This document shows positions 54,670-62,964 of a DNA stretch of 64,000 bases, one piece after another; positions within the stretch are counted from its first letter, which is position 1; every line of letters begins with the position of its first letter. Below the pieces are notes generated by a model. The model had not been told where the DNA came from. It saw nothing but the letters and a program-made list of their open reading frames with translations, and ran no database searches. The stretch spans positions 186,001 to 250,000 of the forward strand of contig NZ_QJKM01000007.1 of NCBI RefSeq assembly GCF_003425685.1, in the 5' to 3' direction. Source of the stretch: Rhizobium terrae. GTDB lineage: Bacteria > Pseudomonadota > Alphaproteobacteria > Rhizobiales > Rhizobiaceae. The translations under genes were made by a program, and so were the position numbers.

Positions 54670-55530
54670 GTGAAGGCGACCGAACGAAGAATCGATACCC
54701 GGAACGGCCGCATCCGCGTCAGCGACACTGAGGGACAGGGCCTGCCTCTCCTTTTCCTGCATGGTTCGGCAACATCTCGGAAGGTGTTCGAACGGCAGTG
54801 CCGTCCTCGGCTCCTGGAAAAGACCCGTATCCTGGCGCTCGATCTGCCCGGTCACGGGGAGTCGGACGATGCGCCGGATCCCGACACCGCCTACACGCTG
54901 ATCGGCCTCGTCGACACGATCGAAGAGGTTCTCGGCAAGCTTGGCATTCATCGGCTGGCCGTTTTCGGCTGGTCGCTCGGCGGGCACCTTGCCATCGAAA
55001 TGCTCGCCCGCAGCCGGGCGGTCGAGGGAATTCTGGTTGCCGGCGCGCCGCCGGTTCCGCCGGGGCTCATCGGCATGCTGCGCGGCTTCCAGCCGTCCTT
55101 CGACCTCATGCTGGCGTCGAAACCGAACTGGTCGCAACGCGATGTGGAGCGCTTCGAACATAATTGTTTCGGACACCACGGTACCACCCCGGATATCCAC
55201 AACGCGGTCCTGCGCGCCGACGGGCGGCTTCGGGCGGTCTTTTCGCAGAGCCTGATGCGCGGCGACGGCCACAACCAGCGCCGCGCCGTTCTGGATGCGG
55301 AGGTACCGGTCTTCCTCGTGAACGGCGTCGAGGATCCCTTCATCCGCCGGAGCTACATTGCTGGATTTGAGGATCCTTCCCGCAATTGCCATGTCGAGTT
55401 CGTCGACGGCGCCGGCCACGCCGTGTTCCGGGAAAGGCCGGAACCTTTTAATGCGGTCCTCGAATATTTTGTGGACACCGTTCTTGCCCACCGCCCCGTC
55501 CGGATGCCGCGGGTTGCATCATCAAGCTGA
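54670..55530 (+). CDS. Alpha/beta-hydrolase fold protein
   Basis: The product has 286 residues. It has the oxyanion loop LLFLHGSATSRKVF, the Asp-containing LALDLPGHGESDD, the nucleophile elbow FGWSLGGH with Ser near residue 100, and the catalytic histidine in VDGAGHAVFRERPE. The fold covers esterases, lactonases, dehalogenases and others; the substrate cannot be told. GTG 54670 (VKATERRIDTRNGRIRV) is chosen because it begins the first strand. The frame is open far upstream without a better start. Confidence 0.88.
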   Translation: MKATERRIDTRNGRIRVSDTEGQGLPLLFLHGSATSRKVFERQCRPRLLEKTRILALDLPGHGESDDAPDPDTAYTLIGLVDTIEEVLGKLGIHRLAVFGWSLGGHLAIEMLARSRAVEGILVAGAPPVPPGLIGMLRGFQPSFDLMLASKPNWSQRDVERFEHNCFGHHGTTPDIHNAVLRADGRLRAVFSQSLMRGDGHNQRRAVLDAEVPVFLVNGVEDPFIRRSYIAGFEDPSRNCHVEFVDGAGHAVFRERPEPFNAVLEYFVDTVLAHRPVRMPRVASSS

Positions 55531-55627
55531 TGGGGTCGCATCAAAAAATGATCGATCGATCCGCGGGATCCTATTGCCAAGCGACGAAGCGAATCTATTT
55601 GCATCTTGGATCTGGAGGATGGAGCCC

Positions 55628-56023
55628 GTGGAATATCGTTTCCTGATCGTCGAAGACAGCCTGCTGGTGGCAATGGATATAGAAGATGCCGTCCACCGCA
55701 GCGGTCATGACGTGGTCGGCATCGCCCCCGACATGACCGTCGCGCTGAACTATACCCGCGATACCGACATCGCCTTCGTGGATGTGCGCCTTGCCGATGG
55801 CGAGACGGGTCCGGAGATCGCCAAGGCGCTCGCGGAATACGGCATCGTTGTGATCATGATCACCGGTAACCCGGGCCTTGTGGCATCCGGCGTCTCCGGT
55901 GTGCTCGGCGTTATGGCGAAGCCGCTTACCGACCAGGCTTCCATGGACCTCATCCAGTTCGCCGTCGACCGCAAGAACGGTCGGCAGGGGACGCCGCCCG
56001 CGAGACTGCGGCTTTTTCACTGA
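55628..56023 (+). CDS. Single-domain response regulator
   Basis: The 131-residue protein is a receiver domain only. LIVEDSLLVAMDIEDAV provides the acidic pocket, FVDVRLADGETG the phospho-acceptor Asp near residue 53, VIMITGNPG the switch region and VMAKPLTD the lysine. There is no output domain. Such regulators are frequent in rhizobia with HWE kinases and act as phosphate sinks or partner switches. The start is uncertain: ATG 55619 touches GGAGG, whereas GTG 55628 is spaced better and is used here. Confidence 0.87.
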   Translation: MEYRFLIVEDSLLVAMDIEDAVHRSGHDVVGIAPDMTVALNYTRDTDIAFVDVRLADGETGPEIAKALAEYGIVVIMITGNPGLVASGVSGVLGVMAKPLTDQASMDLIQFAVDRKNGRQGTPPARLRLFH

Positions 56024-56127
56024 AAATCCGCCCCGGATCATCCCGAAATCGCTGTCCAATATGCCGATGACGCGTTAATGGCATGCGGTGCCGCGAAAAT
56101 CGGCCTAAGGCGAGAACGGGTCCAGAC

Positions 56128-57135
56128 ATGCGTTATTTCATTACCGGAACGGCAGGCTTCATCGGTTTCCATCTGGCGAGGCGTCTTTTGGAGGATGGTC
56201 ACGAGGTTCTTGGCTTCGACGGCATGACGCCCTATTACAGCCTGCGCCTCAAGGAAGCGCGCCATGCGGCGCTCGCGCAGTTTCCTGCCTTCCGCCCGGT
56301 CATCGGCATGCTGGAGGAGAAATCCCTGCTGGAAGAAGCTATTGCAGGTTTCCGCCCGGATGTCCTGATCCACCTCGCCGCCCAGGCGGGCGTCCGCTAC
56401 AGCCTCGAAAACCCGAAGGCCTATCTCGATTCCAACCTGGTCGGTTCCTGGAACATCCTGGAGATCGCCCGCGCCCATGCGGTGGGCCATCTGATGCTCG
56501 CCTCCACCTCATCCGTCTACGGCGCCAATCCCGACGTTCCCTTCCGGGAGACCGATCGGGCCGACGAGCCGCTGACCTTCTACGCGGCGACCAAGAGGAG
56601 CATGGAACTGATGGCGCATTCCTATGCGCATCTCTACAAGCTGCCGGTGACGGCATTCCGCTTCTTCACCGTCTACGGCCCGTGGGGCCGGCCGGATATG
56701 GCGTTGTTCAAGTTCGTCAAGGCGATGATTGAGGATCGCGAGATCGAGATCTACGGCGAAGGCAAGATGAGCCGCGACTTCACCTATATCGATGACCTCG
56801 TGGATTCGATCATCGACCTCTCTCGTATCCTGCCGGGGGAGGACAACCGGGTTGCCGACGTCGATACGCTCTCGCACCAGGCACCGTTCCGGGTCGTGAA
56901 TATCGGCGGCGGCCAGCCTGCGGGACTACTCGATTTTGTCGAGACCATCGAGCGGATCATGGGCAGGCCGGCCAAACGCAAGATGCTGCCGATGCAGAAG
57001 GGCGACGTCCCGAGAACCTTCGCAAGCCCCGATCTTCTCGTCGCGCTGACCGGCCGCAAGCCGGAGACGGGCCTCGATGAAGGCGTCGGCGCCTTCGTCC
57101 AATGGTATCTGGATCACCGGCACGAAATCGACTGA
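56128..57135 (+). CDS. lpsL: UDP-glucuronate 4-epimerase (LpsL-type)
   Basis: The 335-residue protein belongs to the short-chain dehydrogenase sugar epimerases. The NAD motif is [11 protein letters not shown] near residue 8, [15 protein letters not shown] carries the catalytic Ser/Thr, and [11 protein letters not shown] the YxxxK pair. [19 protein letters not shown] is typical of the UDP-glucuronate/galacturonate group. It probably supplies UDP-galacturonate for lipopolysaccharide. The start [11 protein letters not shown] at 56128 is chosen. It converges on manC, 40 bp away. Confidence 0.92.
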   Translation: MRYFITGTAGFIGFHLARRLLEDGHEVLGFDGMTPYYSLRLKEARHAALAQFPAFRPVIGMLEEKSLLEEAIAGFRPDVLIHLAAQAGVRYSLENPKAYLDSNLVGSWNILEIARAHAVGHLMLASTSSVYGANPDVPFRETDRADEPLTFYAATKRSMELMAHSYAHLYKLPVTAFRFFTVYGPWGRPDMALFKFVKAMIEDREIEIYGEGKMSRDFTYIDDLVDSIIDLSRILPGEDNRVADVDTLSHQAPFRVVNIGGGQPAGLLDFVETIERIMGRPAKRKMLPMQKGDVPRTFASPDLLVALTGRKPETGLDEGVGAFVQWYLDHRHEID

Positions 57136-57175
57136 TCGCCCGTGCCGATGGCAAAGCCCGCATAGTGCGCGGACC

Positions 57176-58609
57176 TCAGCCCCTGCCGAATTCGTCGACG
57201 ATGCGGATGATGTCGTCTTCGCCGAGATAGGAGCCGGTCTGCACCTCGATCATCTCGAGGACGATCTTTCCCGGATTGGCGAGGCGATGCACTTCGCCCT
57301 GCGGAATATAGACGGACTCGTTTTCCCGAACGATCTTCACCTGATCGCCGACCGTCACTTCCGCCGTGCCCTTGACGCAGATCCAGTGCTCGGAGCGGTG
57401 ATGGTGCTTTTGCAGCGACAGCTTCTTGCCCGGCGTCACGAACAGCCGCTTCACCTGGAAGCGGTCGCCGTTGAGGATCGAGGTGTAGCCGCCCCAGGGG
57501 CGATAGGAGGTCGGATGCGTCTCGGTCAGCGCCGCGGTCGCCTTGGCGGCGGCGAGATGCTTGACCAGCTTGCCGACATTCTGGCTGTCGTCCAGCCGGC
57601 CGACATAGACGGCGTCCTCGCTGGCGATCACTGCGACGCCCTCCAGTCCCTGCACGGCGAGATGGCTGGTGCGCGACATGACGAGCGAGTTCTTCGTGTT
57701 GATCAGTGTCGCGTTGCCAGAGGCGACATTGCCGGCCTCGTCTCGGGCGCCGAGCTTCCAGACCGCATCCCAGCTGCCGAGGTCGGACCAGGTGAAGGAG
57801 GAGGGTACGACCGCCGCATTGGAGGTCTTCTCCATGATCGCATAATCGACCGAGATGTCCGGGCTGGCGCCGAAGGCCTCCGCATCGAGGCGGATGAAGT
57901 CGAGATCGCCGGACGCCTTGGCGAGCGCGGCGCGGGCAGCTTTCTCGACGTCGGGTGCGAAGGTCGCCATCTCGCTCAGGACATGGCCGGCCTGGAACAT
58001 GAAGATGCCGGAGTTCCACGCAAATCCGCCGGCTGCCAGCATTCTTTCGGCTTCCGGCAGCGCCGGTTTCTCGACGAAACGCTTCACCGCATGGGCGCCG
58101 GTCTTCAGCTTGTCGCCGATCTCGATATAACCGTAGCCGGTGGCGGGTTCCGTCGGCGTGATGCCGAAGGTGACGAGCTTGCCGGAAAGAGCGGTCCTGG
58201 CGGCGGTCTCGATGGCGGCGAAATAGCCGGCATCGGCAATGATTTCATGGTCCGAGGCGAGTATCTGGAGGACGGCGTCTTCGCCGAACCGGTCCGCGAC
58301 GAACGCGGCCGCCACGGCCACCGCCGGCGCGGTGTTGCGGGCGACGGGTTCGAGCAGGATGCCGGAAAGCTGGATGCCCAGTTCGCGCGCCTGCTCGGCG
58401 ACGAGAAAGCGGAAGTCCTCGTTGGTAATGACGACGGGCGCTTCGTAAAGCGCCTCATCGGCAACCCTGGAAAGGGTCGCCTGGAAGAGGGTGCGGTCAC
58501 CGACGAACTGGATGAACTGTTTGGGGGCAGTGGCGCGCGATAGTGGCCAGAGCCGGGTGCCCTTGCCGCCGGCCATGATGACGGGGATGATCTTGCTCTT
58601 CAATTCCAT
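57176..58609 (-). CDS. manC: Mannose-1-phosphate guanylyltransferase / mannose-6-phosphate isomerase
   Basis: The 477-residue bifunctional enzyme makes GDP-mannose. The nucleotidyltransferase part has AGGKGTRLWPLSR near residue 14 and FVEKPALPEAERML near residue 165. The C-terminal cupin-type isomerase part has RPWGGYTSI near residue 370 and KKLSLQKHHHRSEHWICVKG with metal ligands near 400. Rhizobial homologues in nodulation loci are called noeJ. It is the second gene after manB on the minus strand, with 29 bp between them. Confidence 0.94.
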   Translation of the reverse strand: MELKSKIIPVIMAGGKGTRLWPLSRATAPKQFIQFVGDRTLFQATLSRVADEALYEAPVVITNEDFRFLVAEQARELGIQLSGILLEPVARNTAPAVAVAAAFVADRFGEDAVLQILASDHEIIADAGYFAAIETAARTALSGKLVTFGITPTEPATGYGYIEIGDKLKTGAHAVKRFVEKPALPEAERMLAAGGFAWNSGIFMFQAGHVLSEMATFAPDVEKAARAALAKASGDLDFIRLDAEAFGASPDISVDYAIMEKTSNAAVVPSSFTWSDLGSWDAVWKLGARDEAGNVASGNATLINTKNSLVMSRTSHLAVQGLEGVAVIASEDAVYVGRLDDSQNVGKLVKHLAAAKATAALTETHPTSYRPWGGYTSILNGDRFQVKRLFVTPGKKLSLQKHHHRSEHWICVKGTAEVTVGDQVKIVRENESVYIPQGEVHRLANPGKIVLEMIEVQTGSYLGEDDIIRIVDEFGRG

Positions 58610-58638
58610 ATCTCCAGCTCATTCCTTGTCGGCGCGAA

Positions 58639-60063
58639 TTAACACGGCCGGTTCGATGCCCATGCGCGGATGAGGCCGAGGCCCTGGTCGAGCAGGGCTC
58701 TTGCCTCGTCCTCGCCTCTCGCTTCCACATAACAACGCATTTCCGGCGCATTGCCGGAGGGACGGAAATGCACGATCCGCCCGTCTGCCAAAGTCACCCG
58801 CAGCCCGTCGATATCGCTCTTGGCCGCAACCCGCGAAATAGGCGCCAGGAAGGTCGCGAGATTGTCGTCCGATTGGCGCAGATGCGCCATTAGTGCGGCA
58901 CTCGTTTCGATAGGAAAATTCTCCAGCCGATCGGCAGCGGCAAAGGGAAGGCGGAAGGAGGCGGCAATCTCGGACAGCGGCTTCTTTGTCGAGGCTGCAA
59001 GCGACAGCACGGCCAGCACCGGCAGAAAGCTGTCGCGGGTCGGCAGCGGATCGAGCCTGCCGCCCGCCACCGTGAATTCCGAACCGGTCAAAAGCCCGCC
59101 ATTTGCCTCGAACCCCATTACGCCCGCCTGTCCGGCGTTCAGGGCGGCCAACATGCTGGCGATCACGAAGGGCGAGCCCACCCTAGTGCGGACGACCGTA
59201 AAATCGCCAGCCTTCTCGATCCCCGAATTGGAGGTTACCGGCGTCACCAGCACCTGGGCGCCCAGAAATTGCGCGGCGATCAGGCCGAGAAGGTCGCCGC
59301 GCATCGGTTCTCCCGTCTCGTCGGCAACCAGCGGCCTGTCGCCGTCGCCGTCGGCCGAGACGATCGCATCGAGCCGGTGTTCGCGCGCCCAGCTTTTGAG
59401 AAGAGCGATAGTCTCGGCGGAAACCGCCTCCGTATCGACGGGGATGAAATGATCCGAGCGACCGAGCACGATGACTTCGGCGCCATGACCCTTCAGCACG
59501 TCCACGAAGATGTCCCGGGCGACGGTCGAGTGCTGGTAGACGCCGATCCTGATCTGCGAGAGTGCGCCCGCCGGCAGCAATGCGGCATTGCGGGTGAGGA
59601 ACAGGGCCTCCGCTTCGGCCGACTGGTCGGGTGCCTCGCCGGGCGCGAAGTCGATCTCCGTCTTGTCGAGCGCCTCGGCAATCGCGGTGATACGTTCTTC
59701 GTCGCGTTTGTCGATCTCGCCGTCGGGGCGGTAGAATTTTATGCCGTTGCGGTCGTCGGGGATATGCGAGCCGGTCACCATCAGCGAGGCGGCCCCAAGG
59801 TTGAGGCCATACAGCGCCAATGCCGGGGTCGGTATCGCACCGCAGTCGATCGGCGAAAGACCGGCCCGCTTCAGAGCGCCGATCGCGGTGGCCGCAATCT
59901 CGGGGCTGGAGGACCGAAAGTCACGGCCGACCAGAACGGAGCTTCCCGGCGCTGCCGCGCCGGTTTCGATGAGATGCTGTGCGAAGGCCTGCGTATAAAG
60001 CGCAGACGCCCGGCCCCGAAGGTCCGTCACAAGGCCCCGCAGACCGCTCGTTCCGAATTTCAT
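58639..60063 (-). CDS. manB: Phosphomannomutase
   Basis: The 474-residue protein is an alpha-D-phosphohexomutase converting mannose-6-phosphate to mannose-1-phosphate, feeding manC. MKFGTSGLRGLV is the N-terminus, VTGSHIPDDRNGIKFY carries the phosphoserine near residue 97, DGDGDRPL is the metal loop near 225, and SGNAPEMRCYVEA is the phosphate-binding end. The serine loop reads GSH and not the common ASH. Rhizobial homologues are called noeK. ATG 60063 is used; the frame is open upstream but not conserved. Confidence 0.93.
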   Translation of the reverse strand: MKFGTSGLRGLVTDLRGRASALYTQAFAQHLIETGAAAPGSSVLVGRDFRSSSPEIAATAIGALKRAGLSPIDCGAIPTPALALYGLNLGAASLMVTGSHIPDDRNGIKFYRPDGEIDKRDEERITAIAEALDKTEIDFAPGEAPDQSAEAEALFLTRNAALLPAGALSQIRIGVYQHSTVARDIFVDVLKGHGAEVIVLGRSDHFIPVDTEAVSAETIALLKSWAREHRLDAIVSADGDGDRPLVADETGEPMRGDLLGLIAAQFLGAQVLVTPVTSNSGIEKAGDFTVVRTRVGSPFVIASMLAALNAGQAGVMGFEANGGLLTGSEFTVAGGRLDPLPTRDSFLPVLAVLSLAASTKKPLSEIAASFRLPFAAADRLENFPIETSAALMAHLRQSDDNLATFLAPISRVAAKSDIDGLRVTLADGRIVHFRPSGNAPEMRCYVEARGEDEARALLDQGLGLIRAWASNRPC

Positions 60064-60317
60064 GAAATGCCCACACAGAAAGTCATGCCGGAATCGTCCT
60101 AGTTTATCTGGTGTGAAAATAAAGCTGAAAATGGCGACACCGTTAATTCGGCCCGCGTCTTGCAATTATTCTCTTTCTCGGGGAGCCCTTTCTTAATGCA
60201 TTTTGCCGCGAGAGCAAGAATGATATCCTGCTCTTCGCAGTCTGGACTATCCGATGCGCCTAACTTTTTGATGTCAGCCGACATCGCCGGTTCGACTTCT
60301 TGGAGAATGGCATCCCG

Positions 60318-60647
60318 ATGGGACCGAATATCGTAAAAGCCCTGGTCTTTGTCGGACCGCTCGCCGGTCTCGCGCTTCTCATGGCCAAGGGTGAACGGGT
60401 CGATGACGACATCTGTCCCGGCAATCTCGCGCTGGAGAAATCCCGGGAGATCGTCGAGAGCCGGCCGGGTGTCGTCGACATCGTCTGGCGGGAGTTCCGA
60501 TGGGCGGCCGGCTGCCGGGTGTCCATGCAGGGCTATGCGGATATCGAAACCGCCAAGGGTATCGACCGTGCACCGTTCGAGATCGTCATGGCTTTCGACC
60601 TTTCGACGCACAGATGGCAAGAGGTGAGCCTGGATATGCCGCAATAG
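60318..60647 (+). CDS. Hypothetical protein with N-terminal membrane/signal segment
   Basis: The product has 109 residues. Residues 5-27 (VKALVFVGPLAGLALLMAKG) form an uncleaved signal anchor or signal peptide. The rest is a mixed domain with two cysteines (DICPGN, AAGCRVSM) that could form a disulfide outside the membrane, and ends FDLSTHRWQEVSLDMPQ. No family is recognised. ATG 60318 has only a distant GGAGA; TTG 60300 is an alternative start. The 254 bp back to manB show no clear promoter. Confidence 0.62.
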   Translation: MGPNIVKALVFVGPLAGLALLMAKGERVDDDICPGNLALEKSREIVESRPGVVDIVWREFRWAAGCRVSMQGYADIETAKGIDRAPFEIVMAFDLSTHRWQEVSLDMPQ

Positions 60648-60720
60648 GTTTTTTGCGGCAAGGCGAGGGGGAAGCTGCGCTTCACACGAGGGATATCGGC
60701 GTGATGCCGCGCCCGCTGCG

Positions 60721-60795
60721 TCAGATGATGAGCCGGGCAGCGATGGTGATGATGCCGCAGATCAGGGCGAGATTGATGCAGAAACGTGCCAGCAT
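60721..60795 (-). CDS. 24-residue hydrophobic membrane peptide
   Basis: ATG at 60795 opens a 24-codon frame for MLARFCINLALICGIITIAA followed by RLII and TGA. Almost the whole chain is one membrane helix flanked by arginines. A strong GGAGGA lies 8 nt before the ATG; a second ATG two codons upstream is too close to it. The combination of ideal ribosome site and a clean membrane helix favours a real microprotein. I do not know a function. Confidence 0.55.
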   Translation of the reverse strand: MLARFCINLALICGIITIAARLII

Positions 60796-60949
60796 GGTCA
60801 TATCCTCCAGGTTCTCTTCGCACTGGCCTCGCAGGTTATGCGGAGCGGATGCGCTTGATCGAGCTGATGGTGGACGGCCAGGCCTGAATCCCGCCTGAAG
60901 ACGGAATTCAGCTGAGGTTCACCCGCCGGAAGGGGCATGACAGACGGGA

Positions 60950-61927
60950 TCAGAACTTGTCGGCGACCTGGATGCCGGCCGGGCCGAGAATGACGGCGAT
61001 CAGCACCGGCAGGAAGAACAGGATCATCGGCACGGTGAGCTTCGGCGGCAGGGCGGCCGCTTTCTTCTCGGCCTCGTTCATGCGCTCGTCGCGGCTTTCC
61101 TGAGCCAGCACGCGCAATGCCTGGGAGATCGGCGTGCCGTAACGTTCCGCCTGGATGAGCGCTTGGGTAACCGCCTTGACGATATCGAGCTGCGTGCGGT
61201 TGCCGAGGTTTTCAAGCGCAGTGCGGCGGTCCTGCAGGAAGGACAGTTCGGCCATCGTCAGCACCATTTCCTCGGCGAGCGGCGGCGATTGCTGCGCCAT
61301 TTCCTCCGCGACGCGACGCATCGCCGCTTCCATGGAAATGCCGGATTCGACACAAATCAGCATCAGGTCGAGTGCGTCCGGCCAGGCCCGCTTGATCGAG
61401 AGCTGACGTTTGCTCACGAGATTGGAAACGTAGATATTCGGCGCGTAAAAACCGACATAGGCGGCAACGATCGCCGCCAGCATGCGGATCGGAAACGGCC
61501 GCGTGGCGAGATTTCCGAGCACGAAGATCCACACGACGGCCGCAGCCAGGAAAACGAAGGGCAGCAGGAAACGCGCCAGCAGGAACATGTTGAGGGCGTT
61601 TTGCGATCTGAGGCCCGCGGCACGCAGCTTGTTGACCGTATTGTCGTCGACGAGCGCCTTGCGCAGGTTGAATCGCTCGACGATCTGCCGGACCGACTGG
61701 TTGTTCTGGGCGCGCAGCGAGGTCTTCGATTGTTCGGCATTCATGCGGGCCCGCTCGCGGGCGCGGATCTGCTCGCGTTCGGTCGAAACCGCCTTCATCC
61801 GCTTGTCCAGATTGCCTCTTTCCAGAAAAGGGCTGGCGATCGTGTAGAGGGTCGCAAAAACCGCTATCGCCACCAGGAGAGCCAGCAGCGTCGCCGGATC
61901 GGTCATCAATGTGGCGAGATCCTTCAC
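60950..61927 (-). CDS. tadC: Type II secretion F-family protein TadC
   Basis: The 325-residue inner-membrane protein has the T2SSF domain in its second half (LMLICVESGISMEAAMRRVA, YGTPISQALRVLAQESRDER) and four predicted helices ending PVLIAVILGPAGIQ. With TadB it forms the membrane platform of the Flp/Tad (CPA-type) pilus, used for adhesion. A basic cytoplasmic stretch (AVSTEREQIRARERAR) follows the first helix. It is 10 bp downstream of tadB. Confidence 0.94.
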   Translation of the reverse strand: MKDLATLMTDPATLLALLVAIAVFATLYTIASPFLERGNLDKRMKAVSTEREQIRARERARMNAEQSKTSLRAQNNQSVRQIVERFNLRKALVDDNTVNKLRAAGLRSQNALNMFLLARFLLPFVFLAAAVVWIFVLGNLATRPFPIRMLAAIVAAYVGFYAPNIYVSNLVSKRQLSIKRAWPDALDLMLICVESGISMEAAMRRVAEEMAQQSPPLAEEMVLTMAELSFLQDRRTALENLGNRTQLDIVKAVTQALIQAERYGTPISQALRVLAQESRDERMNEAEKKAAALPPKLTVPMILFFLPVLIAVILGPAGIQVADKF

Positions 61928-61937
61928 GGCAGCCTCC

Positions 61938-62951
61938 TCAGATATCGAAATTGATCATGTTGCGCATGACGAAGATGCCGATCGACATCCAGACGCCGGA
62001 ACACAGCAGGATCAGGTGGCCGCGCGGGTCGGTGAAAAGAATCGAGATGTACTGGGGCGAGGTGAGATAGACGAGGAGCGCCACAACGAAAGGCAGAGCT
62101 CCGATGATGGCGGCCGACGCCTTCGCCTCCATCGACAGCGCGCTGACCTTTGCCTTCATCTTCTTGCGGTCGCGCAGCACTTTTGAAAGATTCCCGATCG
62201 CTTCCGACAGGTTGCCGCCAGCCTGGCTTTGAATCGTGATGACGATGCTGAAGAAGTTCACTTCCGGCAGAGGCATGGTCATCATCATGCGGGTGCAGGC
62301 CTCCGGAATGCTGAGGCCCACCTGTTGGGATTCCACCACCCTGCGGAATTCGGTCTTCACCGGCTCCTGCCCGTCCGAGGCGATCAGGCGCAGGGCGTCG
62401 TTGAGCGGCAGGCCGGACTTGATTGACCGCACCATGACGTCGAGGGCGTTGGGGAACTCCTCCAGGAATTTCTTCTGGCGACGCTTGACCAGGAAACCCA
62501 CCACCCAGCGCGGCAGGCCCAGGGCGGCAACGAAGCCCGCTCCGGCAGCCGCCAGCAGCGGCAGTCCCGCCACGAAGGTGACTAGGAATACGAAAACCCC
62601 GAAAGCGACGCTCAGCATGTAGAAGCGGCCGACCGACAATTGCAGACCGGTCTGGCCGAGCTTGGCCTTCATGCTGCCGTCACCCATCCGCTTGTTTTTT
62701 TCTTCCTGCTTCTTTTCGAGTTCCTTGAGTGAATCCTGCACGGACTTGCGGCGTTTCGAAAGCTCCTGCACCCGGTCGCGCGCGGCCTTGACCTTGCCGA
62801 GGTCGGTTTCCGCCGCCTTGACCCGGCTGAGTCGGGTATCGACCTTCTTTTCCACTTCCAATCGGGAATACAGGAACCCGTAGCAGACCGCACCGGCGGC
62901 GATTGCCACGAGGGCGATGATCGCCACGACGGTGATATCCAGCCCCAACAT
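61938..62951 (-). CDS. tadB: Type II secretion F-family protein TadB
   Basis: The 337-residue protein has an N-terminal helix (VVAIIALVAIAAGAVCYGFL), a long charged coiled coil (residues 30-100, KSVQDSLKELEKKQEEKNKR) and the T2SSF domain (FPNALDVMVRSIKSGLPLND, SQAGGNLSEAIGNLSKVLRD). It pairs with TadC in the Tad pilus platform. ATG 62951 (MLGLDITVV) is used because the first helix starts there and GAGGA precedes it. The frame also opens upstream into cpaF. Confidence 0.94.
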   Translation of the reverse strand: MLGLDITVVAIIALVAIAAGAVCYGFLYSRLEVEKKVDTRLSRVKAAETDLGKVKAARDRVQELSKRRKSVQDSLKELEKKQEEKNKRMGDGSMKAKLGQTGLQLSVGRFYMLSVAFGVFVFLVTFVAGLPLLAAAGAGFVAALGLPRWVVGFLVKRRQKKFLEEFPNALDVMVRSIKSGLPLNDALRLIASDGQEPVKTEFRRVVESQQVGLSIPEACTRMMMTMPLPEVNFFSIVITIQSQAGGNLSEAIGNLSKVLRDRKKMKAKVSALSMEAKASAAIIGALPFVVALLVYLTSPQYISILFTDPRGHLILLCSGVWMSIGIFVMRNMINFDI

Positions 62952-62964
62952 GGAAACGTTCTCC

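Noticed and set aside
60099..60644. 181-residue frame on the minus strand
   Set aside because: It overlaps the better plus-strand gene with a membrane segment (60318-60647) and shows no start signal or family.
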